From the NCBI RefSeq assembly GCF_012843875.1, contig NZ_JABAFY010000014.1, positions 1-57,197 on the forward strand: a stretch of 57,197 nucleotides of DNA, read 5' to 3'. Below, in pieces: positions 1 through 7,983 of this stretch. A program made the position numbers and the translations under genes. Numbering within the stretch: the first letter of the stretch is position 1; each line of letters opens with the position of its first letter. This DNA comes from Desulfovibrio piger (GTDB taxonomy: Bacteria; Desulfobacterota; Desulfovibrionia; Desulfovibrionales; Desulfovibrionaceae). The notes under the pieces were generated by a model, which had not been told where the DNA came from, searched no databases, and was given only the letters and a program-made list of their open reading frames with translations.

Positions 1-126
1 TTCGGCTGGCTGGTTCGCTGGAGGCGTCTTGTGCGGGATTACGAGCGACGCCTTGATGTGTCTGAGTCCATGACTCAAATAGCCATGGCAAGCATACTGT
101 TGAAACGTTTCATTATTGATAAATGA
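1..126 (+). pseudogene. 3' end of an IS5-type transposase (cut by window edge)
   Basis: The frame is open from base 1 to a TGA at 124-126 and encodes about 41 residues. These include a W-x-RRLVRDYERR-like stretch and a terminal helix ending FIIDK, which resembles the C-terminus of IS5-family DDE transposases. The catalytic part lies outside the window, so I cannot say whether the element is complete. The local sequence is more AT-rich than the chromosome that follows, as expected for an acquired element. It ends about 170 bases from the 3' end of a tRNA gene. The family assignment rests on a short tail and is moderate. Confidence 0.6.
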
Positions 127-251
127 GTTTCCAAACACGCTCTGAGCTCCCATAGACTCATAAGGTGGCGTTTTTCTGCCAATGTGATCTATCTGGTCTG
201 TCTTTTTGAAATTGACAATGGAACAAAAAGATCGACCATCAAAGATAACAG

Positions 252-283
252 AAAAGGGGTCACAGTCCAGAACCGTAACCCCT
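252..283 (-). terminator. Intrinsic terminator of the tRNA-Ala gene
   Basis: Read on the minus strand, a 14-bp stem (AGGGGTTACGGTTC paired with the reverse half, including three G-T wobbles) is followed by TTTTC. It lies 12 bases beyond the CCA end of tRNA-Ala, in the right orientation to end its transcript. Confidence 0.75.
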
Positions 284-294
284 AGTTTTCCTTG

Positions 295-370
295 TGGTGG
301 AGAAGAGGAGACTTGAACTCCCGACCCCCGCCTTGCGAAGGCGATGCTCTCCCAGCTGAGCTACTTCCCC
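295..370 (-). tRNA. tRNA-Ala (anticodon CGC)
   Basis: The minus strand folds into a complete 76-nt cloverleaf. The acceptor stem GGGGAAG/CTTCTCC contains the G3-U70 wobble that identifies alanine tRNAs. The D arm GCTCAGCTGGGAGAGC is canonical. The anticodon loop TTCGCAA gives anticodon CGC, which reads GCG. The T arm has loop TTCAAGT on a 5-bp stem. The discriminator is A and CCA is encoded. Its 3' end points toward the transposase remnant, so it could have served as an integration site. Confidence 0.95.
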
Positions 371-892
371 ACATGGACGCCACAACGCGGCTTAGCGAGG
401 TATGTATGCCATTCACCTGCTGCGGTCAAGTCTTTTTTGCGAACAGGTCGCCCGTCGCTCAGGAGAGAAGGGCCTGATATCTGTGGCATGAAAGGATCGG
501 CAGCTACAGCTGGGTCGACAATCGGGAGGGCACGCTCGCACCAGTGACCGCCGGGTTGGGGAGGGGGCGCCATGTCCGCCGCTCGCTCCAGTTGTTTCTA
601 AAGCGTTCCTTCCTTTGGTATGCAGGTAAATAGCTCCAGCTTTCCCGGAACGCCTGCGGGAAAGCAAGACCGCTCCGAAGCAGGATGGCTACCAATGTCC
701 TGACCGTCACGATACAGAAGGACATCCCGTGGCCGCGCTCTGCGGCTGGCAACCTGCACGCCACGCTGGACAAAGCCCGTGGCATCCCGGGTCCTCTTCT
801 TCCGTCCATCCCCTGAAAAAAATCGGCCGGGCCGCCCCTGTGGGGCTTGGCTACCGCGAAAAAAAACGCTATAGAAGCCCGCTGGTGTCACT
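371..892. other. Gene-free stretch upstream of rlmE
   Basis: About 520 bases without a convincing coding frame. Open frames here on both strands lack ribosome-binding sites and recognisable protein features. Apart from the promoter-like site at 847-875 I see nothing in it. Confidence 0.5.
847..875 (+). promoter_or_regulatory. Predicted sigma-70 promoter for rlmE
   Basis: TTGGCT (847-852), a 17-base spacer with an A tract, then TATAGA (870-875). The predicted transcript start would be about 11 bases before the rlmE ATG, leaving a very short leader without a clear Shine-Dalgarno sequence. Confidence 0.45.
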
Positions 893-1555
893 ATGAAGGA
901 ATATCGAGATCATTATTTTCTCAAGGCCAAGCGCGAGAATTATCCGGCCCGTTCCGTGTACAAGCTCAAGGAACTGGACGCGAAGTTCAAGCTCTTCCGC
1001 CAGGGGATGCGCGTTCTGGATCTGGGCGCGGCTCCGGGCTCGTGGTCGCTGGGTGCTGCCGAAAAGGTGGGCCAGCGCGGGCTCGTGCTGGGCTGCGACA
1101 TCCAGACCACGGAGACCGCCTTTCCGCCGCAGGTCACCTTCATGCAGGAGGACGTGTTCAACCGTTCCGATGCCTTTGAAGCCCGCCTGTGCGAGATGGG
1201 GCCGTTCGACGTGGTCATGAGCGACATGGCGCCCCGTACCACCGGGACCAAGTTCACGGACCAGGCCCGTTCGCTCGAGCTGGCCTGCGAGGCCCTGGAA
1301 GTGGCGCGCCTGCACCTCAAACCCGGCGGCAGCTTCATCGTCAAGATTTTCATGGGGCCGGACATCCAGGAGATGCTCCAGCCCATGCGTCGCGCCTTCA
1401 AGGCCGTCAAATCCTTCAAGCCCAAGAGCTCCCGAGCCGAGAGCAAGGAGACCTTCTTCGTGGGCATGGGGTTCAAGGCCGAGGCGCGTCCTGCCGCACA
1501 GGATGCGGGCACGGACGGAGCCGCCGACACCGGACAGGAGCCCGGCGCCCTTTAG
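893..1555 (+). CDS. rlmE: 23S rRNA (uridine-2'-O)-methyltransferase RlmE
   Basis: RlmE (RrmJ/FtsJ) methylates the 2'-O of U2552 in 23S rRNA using S-adenosylmethionine during 50S maturation. The 220-residue protein has the SAM-binding motif DLGAAPGSWS at 43-52. The catalytic K-D-K-E tetrad fits K24, D111, K151 and E186, and the D-K and K-E spacings match my memory of the E. coli enzyme. The last 25 residues are a low-complexity Ala/Gly/Asp tail. A sigma-70-like promoter sits just upstream. The yebC-family gene follows after 171 bases on the same strand. The assignment is firm. Confidence 0.93.
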   Translation: MKEYRDHYFLKAKRENYPARSVYKLKELDAKFKLFRQGMRVLDLGAAPGSWSLGAAEKVGQRGLVLGCDIQTTETAFPPQVTFMQEDVFNRSDAFEARLCEMGPFDVVMSDMAPRTTGTKFTDQARSLELACEALEVARLHLKPGGSFIVKIFMGPDIQEMLQPMRRAFKAVKSFKPKSSRAESKETFFVGMGFKAEARPAAQDAGTDGAADTGQEPGAL

Positions 1556-1726
1556 GGGCGTCCCATCCTCCGCTGTCCGGGCCGCTGCACCCGCGTGCGC
1601 GCCCGGAGGGGCCGGAAGCGTGCTCCCGCCGCCGGGATGTCCCGGTATCCTGGGCAGGGAACGGACGCGCCGCAAGGCCGTCTGTCTTTTTTCACCTTTT
1701 ACATTCTCCGAGTTTTGGGAGGTTTT

Positions 1727-2464
1727 ATGTCTGGGCACAGCAAATGGGCCAATATCCAGCACCGCAAGGGCCGTCAGGACGCCAAGCGCGGCAAGGTTTT
1801 CACCAAGGCCGCCAAGGAAATCATCATCGCTGCCAAGAACGGTGGCGATCCGGCGGGCAACCCTCGTCTGCGTGCCGCCATTGCCGCTGCCAAGGCCGTG
1901 AACCTGCCCAAGGACAAGATCGAAGCCGCCATCCGCAAGGGTACCGGTGAAGATGCGGGCGGCGATCTGACCGAATGCTTCTACGAAGGCTACGGCCCCG
2001 CCGGTATCGCCATCATGGTGGAAGTGGCCACCGACAACAAGAACCGCACCGTGGCCGAAGTGCGCCACCTGTTCACCAAGCACGGCGGCAGCCTGGGCAC
2101 CGACGGCAGCGTGAGCTGGATGTTCGACCGCAAGGGCGTCATCACCGTGGACAAAGCCGCCTACACCGAAGACCAGATGATGGAAGTGGCCATGGAAGCC
2201 GGCGCCGACGACGTCATCGACGATGAAGATGTCTGGACCCTCCAGACCGCCATGGCCGACTTCGCGGCCGTGCGCGATGCTCTGGAATCCGCCGGTGTGA
2301 CCATGCAGTCCGCCGAACTGGCCATGGTGCCCCAGAACCTGGTGGCCGTGGACGCCGAAGCCGCCCAGAAGGTCATCCGTCTCATGGAAGCCCTGGACGA
2401 CAACGACGACGTGCAGAACGTCTACGCCAACGCCGACTTCCCCGAAGACATGGATATGGACTAG
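1727..2464 (+). CDS. yebC: YebC/PmpR-family protein (TACO1 fold)
   Basis: Members of this family were long annotated as transcriptional regulators and are now linked to relieving ribosome stalling on difficult sequences. The 245-residue product begins [18 protein letters not shown], the hallmark N-terminus of the family. The frame continues 44 codons upstream, but the ATG at 1727 is chosen because it is preceded by GGGAGG and because family members begin exactly here. The C-terminus is acidic. A terminator follows at 2509-2540 before ruvC, so the usual yebC-ruvC linkage is kept but probably with partial transcriptional separation. Confidence 0.93.
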   Translation: MSGHSKWANIQHRKGRQDAKRGKVFTKAAKEIIIAAKNGGDPAGNPRLRAAIAAAKAVNLPKDKIEAAIRKGTGEDAGGDLTECFYEGYGPAGIAIMVEVATDNKNRTVAEVRHLFTKHGGSLGTDGSVSWMFDRKGVITVDKAAYTEDQMMEVAMEAGADDVIDDEDVWTLQTAMADFAAVRDALESAGVTMQSAELAMVPQNLVAVDAEAAQKVIRLMEALDDNDDVQNVYANADFPEDMDMD

Positions 2465-2508
2465 TCCGGTACGTTCCCGCCCCTCCGGGCGGCAGATGTC
2501 CGTTTTTT

Positions 2509-2540
2509 GCCCGGCATTCCCTGAGTGCCGGGCTTTTTTT
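2509..2540 (+). terminator. Intrinsic terminator after yebC
   Basis: GCCCGGCA and TGCCGGGC form an 8-bp GC-rich stem around a 9-base loop, followed directly by seven T residues. It lies only 12 bases before the ruvC start, so ruvC expression needs read-through or an internal promoter. Confidence 0.85.
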
Positions 2541-2552
2541 CTATGGAGAACT

Positions 2553-3065
2553 ATGGCAGACACTCCTCGTGTGGTCCTGGGGGTCGACCCCGGCTCCCAG
2601 CGTACGGGCTGGGGCATCATCGCGGAACAGTCCGGCGTGCTGCGTCTGGTGGATTGCGGCATCATCCGCACCACCTCCAGCGGTGAAAAGGAATTCTCCC
2701 AGCGGCTGGCCGTCATCTACCGGCAGCTGGCGGACGTGGTGGGCCGTTACCGGCCGCAGGAGGCCGCCATCGAGCAGGTCTTCACGGCCAAGAACGCGGC
2801 CAGCGCCCTCAAGCTGGGCCAAGCCCGCGGTGTGGCCGTGGCCGCCTGCGCCGCCCACAGGGTGCCGGTGAGCGATTACGAGCCCACGCTGGTCAAAAAA
2901 TCCGTGGTGGGCACCGGCCGCGCGGAAAAGGAACAGGTGGCCTTCATGGTGCGGTGTTTGCTCAATGTGCGCGGTGAGGGCTGGGCCCTGGACACCACGG
3001 ACGCCCTGGCCGTGGCCATCTGCCATCTGACCATGCGCCGCCTGAAGCTGCTGGCCCGGCGCTGA
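2553..3065 (+). CDS. ruvC: Crossover junction endodeoxyribonuclease RuvC
   Basis: RuvC cuts Holliday junctions as a dimer together with RuvAB. The 170-residue product shows the RNase H-like fold, with acidic residues at the four catalytic positions: D12 (GVDPGSQRTGW), E74 (AIEQVF), D147 and D150 (LDTTDALAVA). The ATG at 2553 is preferred over an in-frame ATG 57 bases upstream because it follows GGAGAACT and because family members start a few residues before VLGVDPG. ruvA and ruvB do not follow; instead there are hairpin repeats and a terminator, so the branch-migration genes must be elsewhere. Confidence 0.93.
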   Translation: MADTPRVVLGVDPGSQRTGWGIIAEQSGVLRLVDCGIIRTTSSGEKEFSQRLAVIYRQLADVVGRYRPQEAAIEQVFTAKNAASALKLGQARGVAVAACAAHRVPVSDYEPTLVKKSVVGTGRAEKEQVAFMVRCLLNVRGEGWALDTTDALAVAICHLTMRRLKLLARR

Positions 3066-3088
3066 GGCGTTGGGAGTTTTATTGTTTG

Positions 3089-3174
3089 TTGGGGGAAGGA
3101 ACCCCCTTTCTCTGGCGCGAAAAGGGGGTTCCTTCCCCCAAGCCCCCATCCTCCCCCAAACGCGCTTTATCAGG
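3089..3174 (+). repeat. Hairpin repeat with C-rich tail, copy D
   Basis: A perfect 21-bp inverted repeat (3089-3109 with 3121-3141) surrounds an 11-base loop. It is followed by a C-rich tail (CCCCCATCCTCCCCC) and a TTTATCAGG-like end. It shares its layout with the copies at 3314-3390, 43314-43422, 45676-45780 and 57122-57197, but its stem sequence differs, so the folding rather than the sequence is conserved. It lies in the gap between convergent ruvC and the cyclophilin gene. Confidence 0.7.
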
Positions 3175-3211
3175 CACAAAAAAAGACGCCACGTGGCGTC
3201 TTTTTTTGTGC
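3174..3211. terminator. 38-bp perfect palindrome, bidirectional terminator
   Basis: Bases 3174-3211 are a perfect palindrome. The core GACGCCACGTGGCGTC is flanked by seven A on the left and seven T on the right, so a transcript in either direction ends in a GC-rich hairpin plus U tract. It lies between ruvC (plus) and the cyclophilin gene (minus), which converge here. Confidence 0.8.
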
Positions 3212-3313
3212 GATAGTCATGTCAGGTTCTCTGGTGGGTAGGCCGGAAGAATAGCGGGCGTCCTGTTTCCCGATATCCTCGCCCGCCAGCCAGTGACGGG
3301 GACTTTCTATATC

Positions 3314-3390
3314 GACCTGAACAAAAGGTTTTGGAAGGGAGGGGGAGTAGGGGGAGGGAGGACCTTTTCCCCGAAAGGTTTCCCTCCCCC
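3314..3390 (-). repeat. Hairpin repeat with C-rich tail, copy E
   Basis: Read on the minus strand it begins with GGGGGAGGGA pairing with TCCCTCCCCC through an inner ACCTTT/AAAGGT stem. It continues into TACTCCCCCTCCC and AAAACCTTTTGTTCAGG. The tail matches copy A (TACCCCCTCC, then AAAAAACTTTGTTCCGG) base for base over many positions. It lies just downstream of the cyclophilin gene. Confidence 0.65.
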
Positions 3391-3416
3391 TGCATCTCTT
3401 TTCCCGCTTATACCAT

Positions 3417-4013
3417 TTATTCCACGATGGTGGCGCGCTTGATGATGACGGGCTGCATGGGCACGTCTTCGTAGTAGCCGCGGCTGCCGGTCTTGACGGC
3501 CGCGATCTGGTCCACCACGTCCTGGCCGCGGATGACCTTGCCGAACACGGCATAGCCCCAGCCCTGCGGGTCCTTGCTGCGGTGGTCGAGGAAGCTGTTG
3601 TCCTTGACGTTGATGAAGAACTGGGCCGTGGCCGAATGCGGGTCGGAGGTACGGGCCATGGCGATGGTGTACTTGCGGTTGCGCAGGCCGTTGTCGGCTT
3701 CGTTCTTGATGGGGGCGCGGGTGGTCTTTTCGCGCAGGCTGGCGGTCATGCCGCCGCCCTGGATCATGAAGTCCTTGATGACGCGGTGGAAGATGGTGCC
3801 GTCATACTGGCCGGCCTTGACGTATTCCAGAAAGTTGGCCGTGGTCATGGGGGCCTTGCGGGCATCCAGACGCACGAGGATGTCGCCCATGCTGGTCTCC
3901 AGCTTGACGACGGGGTCCGGGCCCTGGGCGCGGATGTCCTGGGGGGCGGCCAGCAGGGCGCAGGCCAGCAGCAGGGCGGGCAGCAGACGGGTGAAGAGAG
4001 CGGATTTCTTCAT
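3417..4013 (-). CDS. Periplasmic peptidyl-prolyl cis-trans isomerase, cyclophilin type
   Basis: The 198-residue protein starts with a cleavable signal ([20 protein letters not shown], then an AQG-like cleavage region near residue 31), so it should act in the periplasm on exported proteins. The mature part is a small bacterial cyclophilin (PpiA/PpiB type) with [33 protein letters not shown] and a [12 protein letters not shown] segment, all around the active site. The ATG at 4013 has AAGGA seven bases upstream; a TTG one codon earlier is less likely. It converges on ruvC and is probably monocistronic. Confidence 0.9.
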   Translation of the reverse strand: MKKSALFTRLLPALLLACALLAAPQDIRAQGPDPVVKLETSMGDILVRLDARKAPMTTANFLEYVKAGQYDGTIFHRVIKDFMIQGGGMTASLREKTTRAPIKNEADNGLRNRKYTIAMARTSDPHSATAQFFINVKDNSFLDHRSKDPQGWGYAVFGKVIRGQDVVDQIAAVKTGSRGYYEDVPMQPVIIKRATIVE

Positions 4014-4592
4014 CAAAAATTCCTTTGTGGTTTGAAACCTCCCCCTTCAGGGGGAAAAGAGTGGTTGACAAGACGGCGGAGCCGATGAAATCCTTTTCCA
4101 TAACCTCTCCCTTTAGGGAGGGGCAATCCGCACGCCCCCTATCCGTCGGCTGCGGAGTCAGTCGGCGGACGGGGCGACTGTGGATTGAAACATGAAGGGT
4201 TCTCCTTGATGATCTGTCGCACCATGCCGGTGCGACAGGCGCACGGTAGCATGTGCCGGGGGGAGCGGCAAGGGAAGGGGAGGCCGGAAACCCGCAGACG
4301 GAGGGACTCAGGATAGGGACGGCCCTTCTGTGATGGGGGGAGGCCGGACGGTGCGGAAACGCCAGTCCTGGACGGAGCTCGTGCGGCAGGAACGGGACGC
4401 GCCGTCATCCTGCTCGCCGGCGGCTTTTGCCGACCCCGAAGGGGAGCGTGGCCTTCCTTCCCGGGATCACCGGACCATGACCGGCGGCCTGACCCGGCCG
4501 GGGCTTGCTTTTGCGCGCCATATTCCTATATGTTAAGCAAGGAATGAAAGTACGGCCGTGCATGCCGCGCGGCCAAATCCCGGAGGAAAAAC
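4014..4592. other. Gene-free stretch between cyclophilin and BI-1 genes
   Basis: About 580 bases between divergent genes. Two short G/C hairpins (CCCCCTTCAGGGGG near 4041 and CTCCCTTTAGGGAG near 4107) lie in the upstream region of the cyclophilin gene. A promoter-like site for the BI-1 gene is at 4505-4532. No coding frame here has a credible start or composition. Confidence 0.45.
4505..4532 (+). promoter_or_regulatory. Possible promoter of the BI-1-like gene
   Basis: TTGCTT (4505-4510), a 16-base spacer and TATATG (4527-4532), about 55 bases before the ATG at 4593. The spacer is short by one base, so this is tentative. Confidence 0.4.
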
Positions 4593-5291
4593 ATGACTGC
4601 TCGTACCATTGCGCAAAGCGCTGTGAGCGCCGTTTCCATCTATATGCGCCAGGTCTACATGTGGATGACCGCCGGTCTGGCCATCACGGCCGTGACGGCC
4701 TTTGCCGTGGCGTCCAGCCCCGACCTGCAGATGGCCATCCTGGGCAACATGGTGATCATGATCGCCCTCATCGTGGCCCAGTTCGGCATGGTCATCGCCC
4801 TGGGCGCCGCCATCCACAAAATGTCGGCCACCACGGCCACGGCGGTGTTCATCGCCTATTCGGCCCTGACCGGCCTGACCCTGTCCAGCATCTTCGTGGT
4901 CTATCCCATCGGTTCCATCGCCAATGCCTTCCTGACGGCCACGGGCACCTTCCTGGCCATGTCGGTGTACGGCACGGTGACCAAGCGTGACCTGACCGGC
5001 ATGGGCAACTTCCTGATGATGGGCCTGTTCGGCATCATCATCGCGTCCATCGTCAACATCTTCCTGGCCAGCAGCATGATGGACTTCGTCATCAGCTGCA
5101 TCGGCGTGCTGATCTTCACCGGCCTCACCGCCTATGACACCCAGAAGCTGCGCGTCTTCGGCATGAACGCTCCTGTGGACGACGCCACGGCCATGCGCCG
5201 CGGTGCCCTGCTGGGCGCCCTGGAACTGTATCTGGACTTCATCAACCTGTTCCTGATGCTGCTGCGCCTGTTCGGCGGCAACCGCGACTAG
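4593..5291 (+). CDS. Bax inhibitor-1 (BI-1/YccA) family membrane protein
   Basis: A 232-residue polytopic inner-membrane protein with about seven hydrophobic segments and short loops. It opens with MTARTIAQ...YMRQVYMWMTAGLAITAVTAF and ends ALELYLDFINLFLMLLRLFGGNRD. The C-terminal LYLDFINLFLxLLR motif is typical of BI-1/YccA/YbhL proteins. Relatives are calcium-leak channels or modulators of the FtsH protease; which applies here cannot be told from sequence. GGAGG precedes the ATG. It appears monocistronic, with a terminator hairpin about 150 bases downstream. Confidence 0.88.
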   Translation: MTARTIAQSAVSAVSIYMRQVYMWMTAGLAITAVTAFAVASSPDLQMAILGNMVIMIALIVAQFGMVIALGAAIHKMSATTATAVFIAYSALTGLTLSSIFVVYPIGSIANAFLTATGTFLAMSVYGTVTKRDLTGMGNFLMMGLFGIIIASIVNIFLASSMMDFVISCIGVLIFTGLTAYDTQKLRVFGMNAPVDDATAMRRGALLGALELYLDFINLFLMLLRLFGGNRD

Positions 5292-5441
5292 CGGGCAGGA
5301 CTTTTACACGCCCTCCTTCCCCGCCCGCACATGAGGGGAAAGAGGGAAGATCCCGCGTCCTGTATCGGCGGGAAAGCTGCAGTAGCAGAAGGGGCGCAGG
5401 ATGGATGGCCGCATTTGGAGCGGCTACTCCGATGATATGAC

Positions 5442-5473
5442 AGAGGGGCGGAAGGGTGACCTTCCGCCCCTCT
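5442..5473 (+). terminator. Strong hairpin between BI-1 and RNase R genes
   Basis: AGAGGGGCGGAAGG and its perfect complement form a 14-bp stem with a GTGA tetraloop. Only a weak T tail follows (TTGCG), so it may act as a terminator or as a 3' stabilising structure for the BI-1 transcript. Confidence 0.55.
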
Positions 5474-5571
5474 TGCGTCTGCCGGCTTTGACAAGCGGGC
5501 CCGGGGCCCGTATGCAGGACGGACGGACATTTTGTGCAAACATCGTCGCCCTGTGCGGCGTACAAGGATCT

Positions 5572-7983
5572 ATGAGCAAGAAAAACAACTACTTCGATCT
5601 TCCGGCCGGTCTTGATGACGCCGAGCTGCTGGAGATCTTCCATGAACAGAACCGTCCCCTGCGCCTGGATGCCCTGCTGCGGGTCACGGGCCTGCCGCGT
5701 GCGGCCCGCAAGATACTGGAAGACCAGCTCTATGCCCTGGCTGACGAAGGCCGGCTGGTGCGCCTGCAGGGCGGGCTCTGGGCCCGTGCCGATGGTCTGC
5801 GCCAGGTGCGCGGCCGCTATATGGCCCTGCGCAGCGGCGCGGGCGGTTTCGTGACGCCCCTGGGCGACAACGGGCAGGTGACCGGGCCGGACATCTTCAT
5901 CCACCCCCTGCAGGCGGGTGATGCCTGGCATCAGGACATGGTGCGCGTGGCCCTGTCGCCGCGTTCGCACGCCCGCGGCAAGAGCCAGGAAGGCCGCATC
6001 GTGGAAGTACTGGAACGCGGCTGCCGTGAGGTGCCCGTGCACGTGATCCATGTGACCGGACGCCGCGCCCTGTGCCGTCCGGCGGACAGCCGCATGCCCT
6101 TCGATGTCAGCGTGGAGCTGCCCGGGGACATGGAGCGTCCTTCCGGCGGTTCGTTGCTGCTGGTGGCGCCGGAAAAGCGCCTGGCCGCCGACCTCTGGCA
6201 GGCCCGTCTGCTGCAGGCCGTGGGCCGGGAAGATGACATCGCCGTGCAGGAGGATCTGGTCAAACTTAACCACGAGGTACCGCGGGAGTTTCCGCCCCGG
6301 GTCCAAGCCGAGGCCGACGCCCTGCCGTCCGCGCCCCAGCATGCCGACATGGCCGGGCGCGAGGACGTGCGCGCATTGCCGCTGGTGACCATCGACGGCG
6401 CCGATGCCCGTGACTTCGACGATGCCGTGCAGGTGGAGGCCCGTCCCGGCGGGGGCTGGCTCCTGCGTGTGGCCATCGCCGACGTGAGCCATTATGTGCG
6501 CCCGCGTTCGGCGCTGGATACCGAATCCCTGGCGCGCGGCAATTCCTGGTATTTTCCCACGTCGGTGGAGCCCATGCTGCCGCCCGCCCTGTGCAACGGT
6601 CTGTGCAGTCTGCGCCCTGACGAAGACCGGCTGGCCATGCTGGCCGAGATCCCCTTTTCCGCCACCGGGCAGCCGGGCAGGCCGCGCTTCGCGGCGGTGG
6701 TCATGCGTTCGGCGGCCCGCCTGACCTACGATCAGGTCAAGGCCTGCCTGCTGGACAGGGACGAGCAGGCCCGTGCCGCGCTGGCCGCCGGACCGCGCGG
6801 GCAGGAAGTGCTGGACATGCTGGAGACGGCTTTCGAACTGTACCGTTGCCTGCGTGAGGCCCGGCAGCGCCGGGGAAGCCTGGATTTCGACCTGCCGGAA
6901 CCGGAATACGGCTTTGACGACAAGGGCCGCCTGCTGCGCGTGTCCCGCCGTGTGCGCCACGACGCCCACCGCCTCATCGAAGAATTCATGATCGCGGCCA
7001 ACGAGGCCGTGGCCCGTCATCTGGGCGGCCTGAAAGCCGACGGCAGCCCGGAGGGGGCCCCGAAGGAGCCTTTCCTCTATCGTGTGCATCCCCAGCCCGA
7101 TCCCGAGCGGCTGGAGAGCCTGTTCGACTCCCTGGAAGCCATCGACCCCGAACTGGTGCCCGTGAAGCCCGCGGCCTCGGCCCTGCAGGGCATCCTGCGG
7201 GACGTGCAGGGTTCGGACAGGGAGTTCCTGGTGGGGCGCCTGTGCCTGCGGGCCATGCCCCAGGCCCGCTACCAGCCGGAGAACGAAGGGCACTTTGGTC
7301 TGGCGTCCCGTGCGTACTGCCACTTCACCTCGCCCATCCGCCGTTATGCCGACCTGCTGGTGCACCGGGCGCTCAAGGCCAGTCTGGGCCTGTACGGCGG
7401 TGCCCTGCCTGCCGGGCAGAAGCTGCTGCGCGTGGCTGACCAGCTCAACCGGCGCGAGCGGGACGCCCTGGACTGCGAGCGCGAGATGGCCCGGCGTCTG
7501 GCCTGCATGGCCCTTGAGGGCCGCGTGGGCGAGCGTTTTAGGGGCGTGGTGGCCGGTGTCAATGATTTCGGCCTGTTCGTGGAACTGAGCGAGATGCCCG
7601 TGGAAGGCATGATCCGCGTGGAGGATCTGGGCGACGACTGGTACGACTTCGATGCCCGCCGCCAGTGTCTGGTGGGGCAGCGCTCGGGCCTGTGCTGGAG
7701 CATGGGCCAGTCCCTCGAGGTGGTGCTGGCCGAAGTGCACAGCGGCCGTCTGGAGATCCGCCTGCTGCCCACGGAGCTGGGCGTGGCGGCCCGCCGCGGC
7801 GGACGTGTGTCGCGCGGGCGGCAGGGACGGCCGGGCAAGGCTCCGGCCCGTCATGCCAAATTGCCGCATCAGCGCAAGGGCCGTGACCGCGACGGGCAGC
7901 GTCCCGTGCGCGGCAAAGGACAGGCCCGCCGGGATGGAGGGCACGGGGCACGCCGTCCCGCAGGACGGGGGAGACGCGGATGA
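5572..7983 (+). CDS. rnr: Ribonuclease R (RNB-family 3'-5' exoribonuclease)
   Basis: RNase R degrades structured RNA processively from the 3' end. The 803-residue protein has an N-terminal helical region, cold-shock-like domains, an RNB catalytic domain with the metal-binding motif IDGADARDFDDA at 274-285, and an S1 RNA-binding domain at about 648-735 (GVVAGVNDFGLFVEL). It ends in a Lys/Arg-rich tail from about 745, a feature of RNase R that RNase II lacks. The ATG at 5572 follows AAGGA; the frame is open further upstream but without a ribosome-binding site. The stop overlaps the murJ start by four bases (ATGA), so the two are probably translationally coupled. Confidence 0.92.
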   Translation: MSKKNNYFDLPAGLDDAELLEIFHEQNRPLRLDALLRVTGLPRAARKILEDQLYALADEGRLVRLQGGLWARADGLRQVRGRYMALRSGAGGFVTPLGDNGQVTGPDIFIHPLQAGDAWHQDMVRVALSPRSHARGKSQEGRIVEVLERGCREVPVHVIHVTGRRALCRPADSRMPFDVSVELPGDMERPSGGSLLLVAPEKRLAADLWQARLLQAVGREDDIAVQEDLVKLNHEVPREFPPRVQAEADALPSAPQHADMAGREDVRALPLVTIDGADARDFDDAVQVEARPGGGWLLRVAIADVSHYVRPRSALDTESLARGNSWYFPTSVEPMLPPALCNGLCSLRPDEDRLAMLAEIPFSATGQPGRPRFAAVVMRSAARLTYDQVKACLLDRDEQARAALAAGPRGQEVLDMLETAFELYRCLREARQRRGSLDFDLPEPEYGFDDKGRLLRVSRRVRHDAHRLIEEFMIAANEAVARHLGGLKADGSPEGAPKEPFLYRVHPQPDPERLESLFDSLEAIDPELVPVKPAASALQGILRDVQGSDREFLVGRLCLRAMPQARYQPENEGHFGLASRAYCHFTSPIRRYADLLVHRALKASLGLYGGALPAGQKLLRVADQLNRRERDALDCEREMARRLACMALEGRVGERFRGVVAGVNDFGLFVELSEMPVEGMIRVEDLGDDWYDFDARRQCLVGQRSGLCWSMGQSLEVVLAEVHSGRLEIRLLPTELGVAARRGGRVSRGRQGRPGKAPARHAKLPHQRKGRDRDGQRPVRGKGQARRDGGHGARRPAGRGRRG

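Noticed and set aside
869..2716. A minus-strand open frame of 615 codons opposite rlmE and yebC
   Set aside because: Spans two clear plus-strand genes and their intergenic region, with Gly/His/Val-rich shadow composition.
3089..3390. CRISPR array in the repeat cluster after ruvC
   Set aside because: The elements are palindromes in opposite orientations with different stems and no spacer periodicity.
5242..7944. A minus-strand open frame of 900 codons opposite the RNase R gene
   Set aside because: Same shadow effect; the RNase R domains are complete on the plus strand.
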